Assembly (NCBI GenBank): GCA_028693695.1
Contig: JAQUUV010000123.1
Location: 1-6,226, forward strand
Direction of reading: 5' to 3'
DNA length: 6,226 bases
Source: Syntrophomonas sp.
GTDB taxonomy: Bacteria > Bacillota > Syntrophomonadia > Syntrophomonadales > Syntrophomonadaceae
The notes beneath the pieces are model-generated. The model searched no databases and had not been told where the DNA came from. It was given only the letters and a program-made list of their open reading frames with translations. Numbering within the stretch: the first letter of the stretch is position 1; the number at the start of each line of letters is the position of its first letter. This document shows positions 4,569 to 6,226 of this stretch, piece after piece. Both the position numbers and the translations under genes were made by a program.

Positions 4569-6170
4569 ATGAAAAACAAAGTTAGCAGCATAATTGACAA
4601 ATATCCAGCAAGTGTCTTTAAAAATAGAAAAGAGCATATTTTGCTGGTGGATCATGACCTTAAAAATCCGCAAACCATAACAGCTAACACCCGGACCATT
4701 CCGGGCATCATCAGCAGCAGAGGATGTTGTTATGCTGGCTGTAAAGGGGTGGTTATCGGTCCCATAAAAGATGCTGTCATTATTACTCATGGGCCGATAG
4801 GATGTGGATATTACAGCTGGGGCACCAGACGCAATAAAGCCAGATTAGATGAGGGTGAAGAAGATAATTTCCTAAATTACTGCTTCTCAACCGATTTACA
4901 GGAGGGCGATATCGTATTTGGAGGGGAAAAAAAATTAAAGCAGGCTATTACTGAAGTCATGGAAATATTCAAACCCAAAAACATAATGATTTGCTCGACC
5001 TGCCCCGTTGGTCTAATTGGTGATGATATTAACGCAGTTGCCAGTTGGGCAGAAGAAAAATATCAGATTACAGTCTTAGCTTTCAGTTGCGAAGGGTACA
5101 AAGGAGTGACCCAGTCAGCCGGACATCATATTGGCAATAACCAATTGATTAAGCATATAATCGGCACCGGAGATGCGGTGGTAGGTAAATATTCGATTAA
5201 TCTTCTGGGTGAGTATAATATTGGCGGTGATTCCTGGGAGATCGAACGAATTCTGACCAAAATAGGTTATGAAATAGTATCAGTTATGACCGGAAATGGC
5301 TCAATAGAAAAGATTAGAAATGCTCATAAAGCCAATCTAAATTTGGTGCAATGCTATCGCTCCATTAATTATATCGCCGAAATGGTTCACACCAAATATG
5401 GTACTGACTGGCTTAAAGTCAACTTCATTGGTCTCCAAGGCGTTGTCGATTCGCTGAGAGATATGGCCCAATACTTTGACGATCCTCAGTTGACAGCCAG
5501 GACAGAAGAAGTGATAGCAGACGAACTGGCCGAAGTCTTGCCTGTAGTTCAAGAATATAAAAAGCTCTGTCAGGGCAAAACCGCTGCACTCTATGTGGGG
5601 GGCTCACGGGCACTTCACTATCAGAACTTGTTTGAAGCCCTGGGTATGGATACAGTACTGGCCGGATTTGAATTTGCCCATCGGGACGACTATGAAGGCA
5701 GTGAGGTAATTCCTTTTATGAAAGTGGATGCAGACAGTAAAAATATTGAGGAATTGCACCTTGAGCCCGATGACCAGCACTATCGTCTAGTTCTTTCCAG
5801 AGAAAAATATGAAGAACTAAATAGCCAGATACCCCTAAATTATTTTGGTGGAATGATTAAGGCTATGAAAAACAACAGCGTAGTAATTGATGACATTAAT
5901 CATTATGAAATTGATGAGTTTATGAAACTATTAAAACCGGATATTTTTTGTGCAGGAATCAAAGAAAAATATCAAATCCATAAAGCAGGGGTCTTTTCCA
6001 AACAGCTGCATTCCTATGATTACACCGGACCTTATGCTGGGTTCAAGGGTGCAGCAACTTTTGCCAGGGATATAGCCATGGGTTTAACGGCTCCGGTATG
6101 GAATTTAGTACAGCCCCCCTGGAGAATCGAGCCTATGCTTGAAGCAAACTTTGTTGAGGAGGTGGTTTAG
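4569..6170 (+). CDS. nifD: Nitrogenase molybdenum-iron protein alpha chain NifD
   Basis: The product is 533 residues, starting MKNKVSSIID. ATG 4569 follows GGAGG (4553-4557); the GTG at 4551 precedes that site. It forms the MoFe protein with NifK and holds FeMo-co, where N2 is reduced. P-cluster cysteines: C53 (RGCCYAGCKGVV), C79 (GPIGCGYYSW) and C145 (CSTCPVGLIGDD). FeMo-co ligands and pocket: C262 (LVQCYRSINY), H481 (LHSYDYTGPYAGF), Q182 and H186 (GVTQSAGHH), V61, R87 and R347 (YVGGSR). The CEGYKGVTQSAGHH and LVQCYRS signatures mark Mo-type NifD rather than VnfD or AnfD. It is about 40 residues longer than the Azotobacter protein because of an insertion at about 376-435 (EGSEVIPFMKVDADSKNIEE onward), which is characteristic of the Clostridium pasteurianum type. 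Its stop touches the nifK start, and its final codons contain the nifK ribosome binding site. Confidence 0.98.
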   Translation: MKNKVSSIIDKYPASVFKNRKEHILLVDHDLKNPQTITANTRTIPGIISSRGCCYAGCKGVVIGPIKDAVIITHGPIGCGYYSWGTRRNKARLDEGEEDNFLNYCFSTDLQEGDIVFGGEKKLKQAITEVMEIFKPKNIMICSTCPVGLIGDDINAVASWAEEKYQITVLAFSCEGYKGVTQSAGHHIGNNQLIKHIIGTGDAVVGKYSINLLGEYNIGGDSWEIERILTKIGYEIVSVMTGNGSIEKIRNAHKANLNLVQCYRSINYIAEMVHTKYGTDWLKVNFIGLQGVVDSLRDMAQYFDDPQLTARTEEVIADELAEVLPVVQEYKKLCQGKTAALYVGGSRALHYQNLFEALGMDTVLAGFEFAHRDDYEGSEVIPFMKVDADSKNIEELHLEPDDQHYRLVLSREKYEELNSQIPLNYFGGMIKAMKNNSVVIDDINHYEIDEFMKLLKPDIFCAGIKEKYQIHKAGVFSKQLHSYDYTGPYAGFKGAATFARDIAMGLTAPVWNLVQPPWRIEPMLEANFVEEVV

Positions 6171-6226
6171 ATGTTAGACCGTACACCTGCAAAATACTTT
6201 GACAGAAAAGGTATTGTTATTAATCC
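6171..6226 (+). CDS. nifK: Nitrogenase molybdenum-iron protein beta chain NifK (partial, N-terminal 18 codons)
   Basis: ATG 6171 follows the nifD stop with no gap. AGGAGG (6157-6162), inside the nifD end, lies 8 bases upstream, implying translational coupling. The visible MLDRTPAKYFDRKGIVIN matches the start of the short clostridial NifK type (MLD-TP, then a basic stretch and IN), which lacks the N-terminal extension of the Azotobacter protein. The rest, including the P-cluster cysteines, lies beyond the window. Position after nifD and the N-terminal pattern make the call firm despite its length. Confidence 0.93.
   Translation, partial: MLDRTPAKYFDRKGIVIN

Noticed and set aside
4563..5613. 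Minus-strand open frames inside nifD
   Set aside because: They are shadows of nifD with no independent signals.
4569..6170. Alternative nitrogenase alpha chain (VnfD or AnfD)
   Set aside because: The CEGYKGVTQSAGHH and LVQCYRSINY signatures and the YVGGSR motif fit Mo-type NifD, and nifK follows directly with no G subunit gene.

Overview
The window carries the 5' part of a molybdenum nitrogenase (nif) operon together with an unrelated upstream block. The gene order nifH-nifI1-nifI2-nifD-nifK, strong GGAGG ribosome binding sites, fairly AT-rich DNA and a clostridial-type NifD (about 530 residues, with an internal insertion) point to an anaerobic Firmicute of the Clostridia, perhaps Peptococcaceae-like. 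The genus cannot be fixed from the sequence alone.

Layout. Positions 1-1040 (minus strand) hold the N-terminal 346 codons of a zinc-type amidohydrolase of the MTA/SAH/5'-deoxyadenosine deaminase group, cut by the window edge. A 318-base divergent intergenic region follows, with a degenerate inverted repeat, a good sigma-A promoter (1289-1317) and a 13-bp palindrome at the predicted transcription start. This promoter should drive a two-gene unit: a DUF2087/HTH regulator (1359-2114) and a small GIY-YIG-fold protein (2130-2477). Next come 440 bases without a gene (2478-2917). They contain a second good sigma-A promoter (2537-2565), one convincing terminator (2597-2632) and three more GC-rich hairpins, the last just upstream of the nifH ribosome binding site. 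The nif genes then run tightly to the window end: nifH 2918-3739, nifI1 3823-4149, nifI2 4165-4548, nifD 4569-6170 and the first 18 codons of nifK from 6171.

How they work together. NifH (Fe protein) passes electrons with ATP hydrolysis to NifDK (MoFe protein), where N2 is reduced. NifI1 and NifI2 are PII-like proteins that in methanogens jointly inhibit NifDK when ammonia is available (low 2-oxoglutarate), so the operon carries its own post-translational off switch. All nif ligand residues I could check (Fe-protein cysteines, P-cluster and FeMo-co ligands) are present, so the system looks functional.

The least explained part is the long nifH leader. The only well-formed promoter lies about 350 bases upstream of nifH and is followed by terminator-like hairpins whose arms are mutually complementary (GCCTTTCG and AAAGGCGC copies). 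This suggests, but does not prove, transcription attenuation or antitermination. A short repeat-like insert between nifH and nifI1 is the other notable oddity. I saw no transposase, CRISPR array, tRNA or rRNA.
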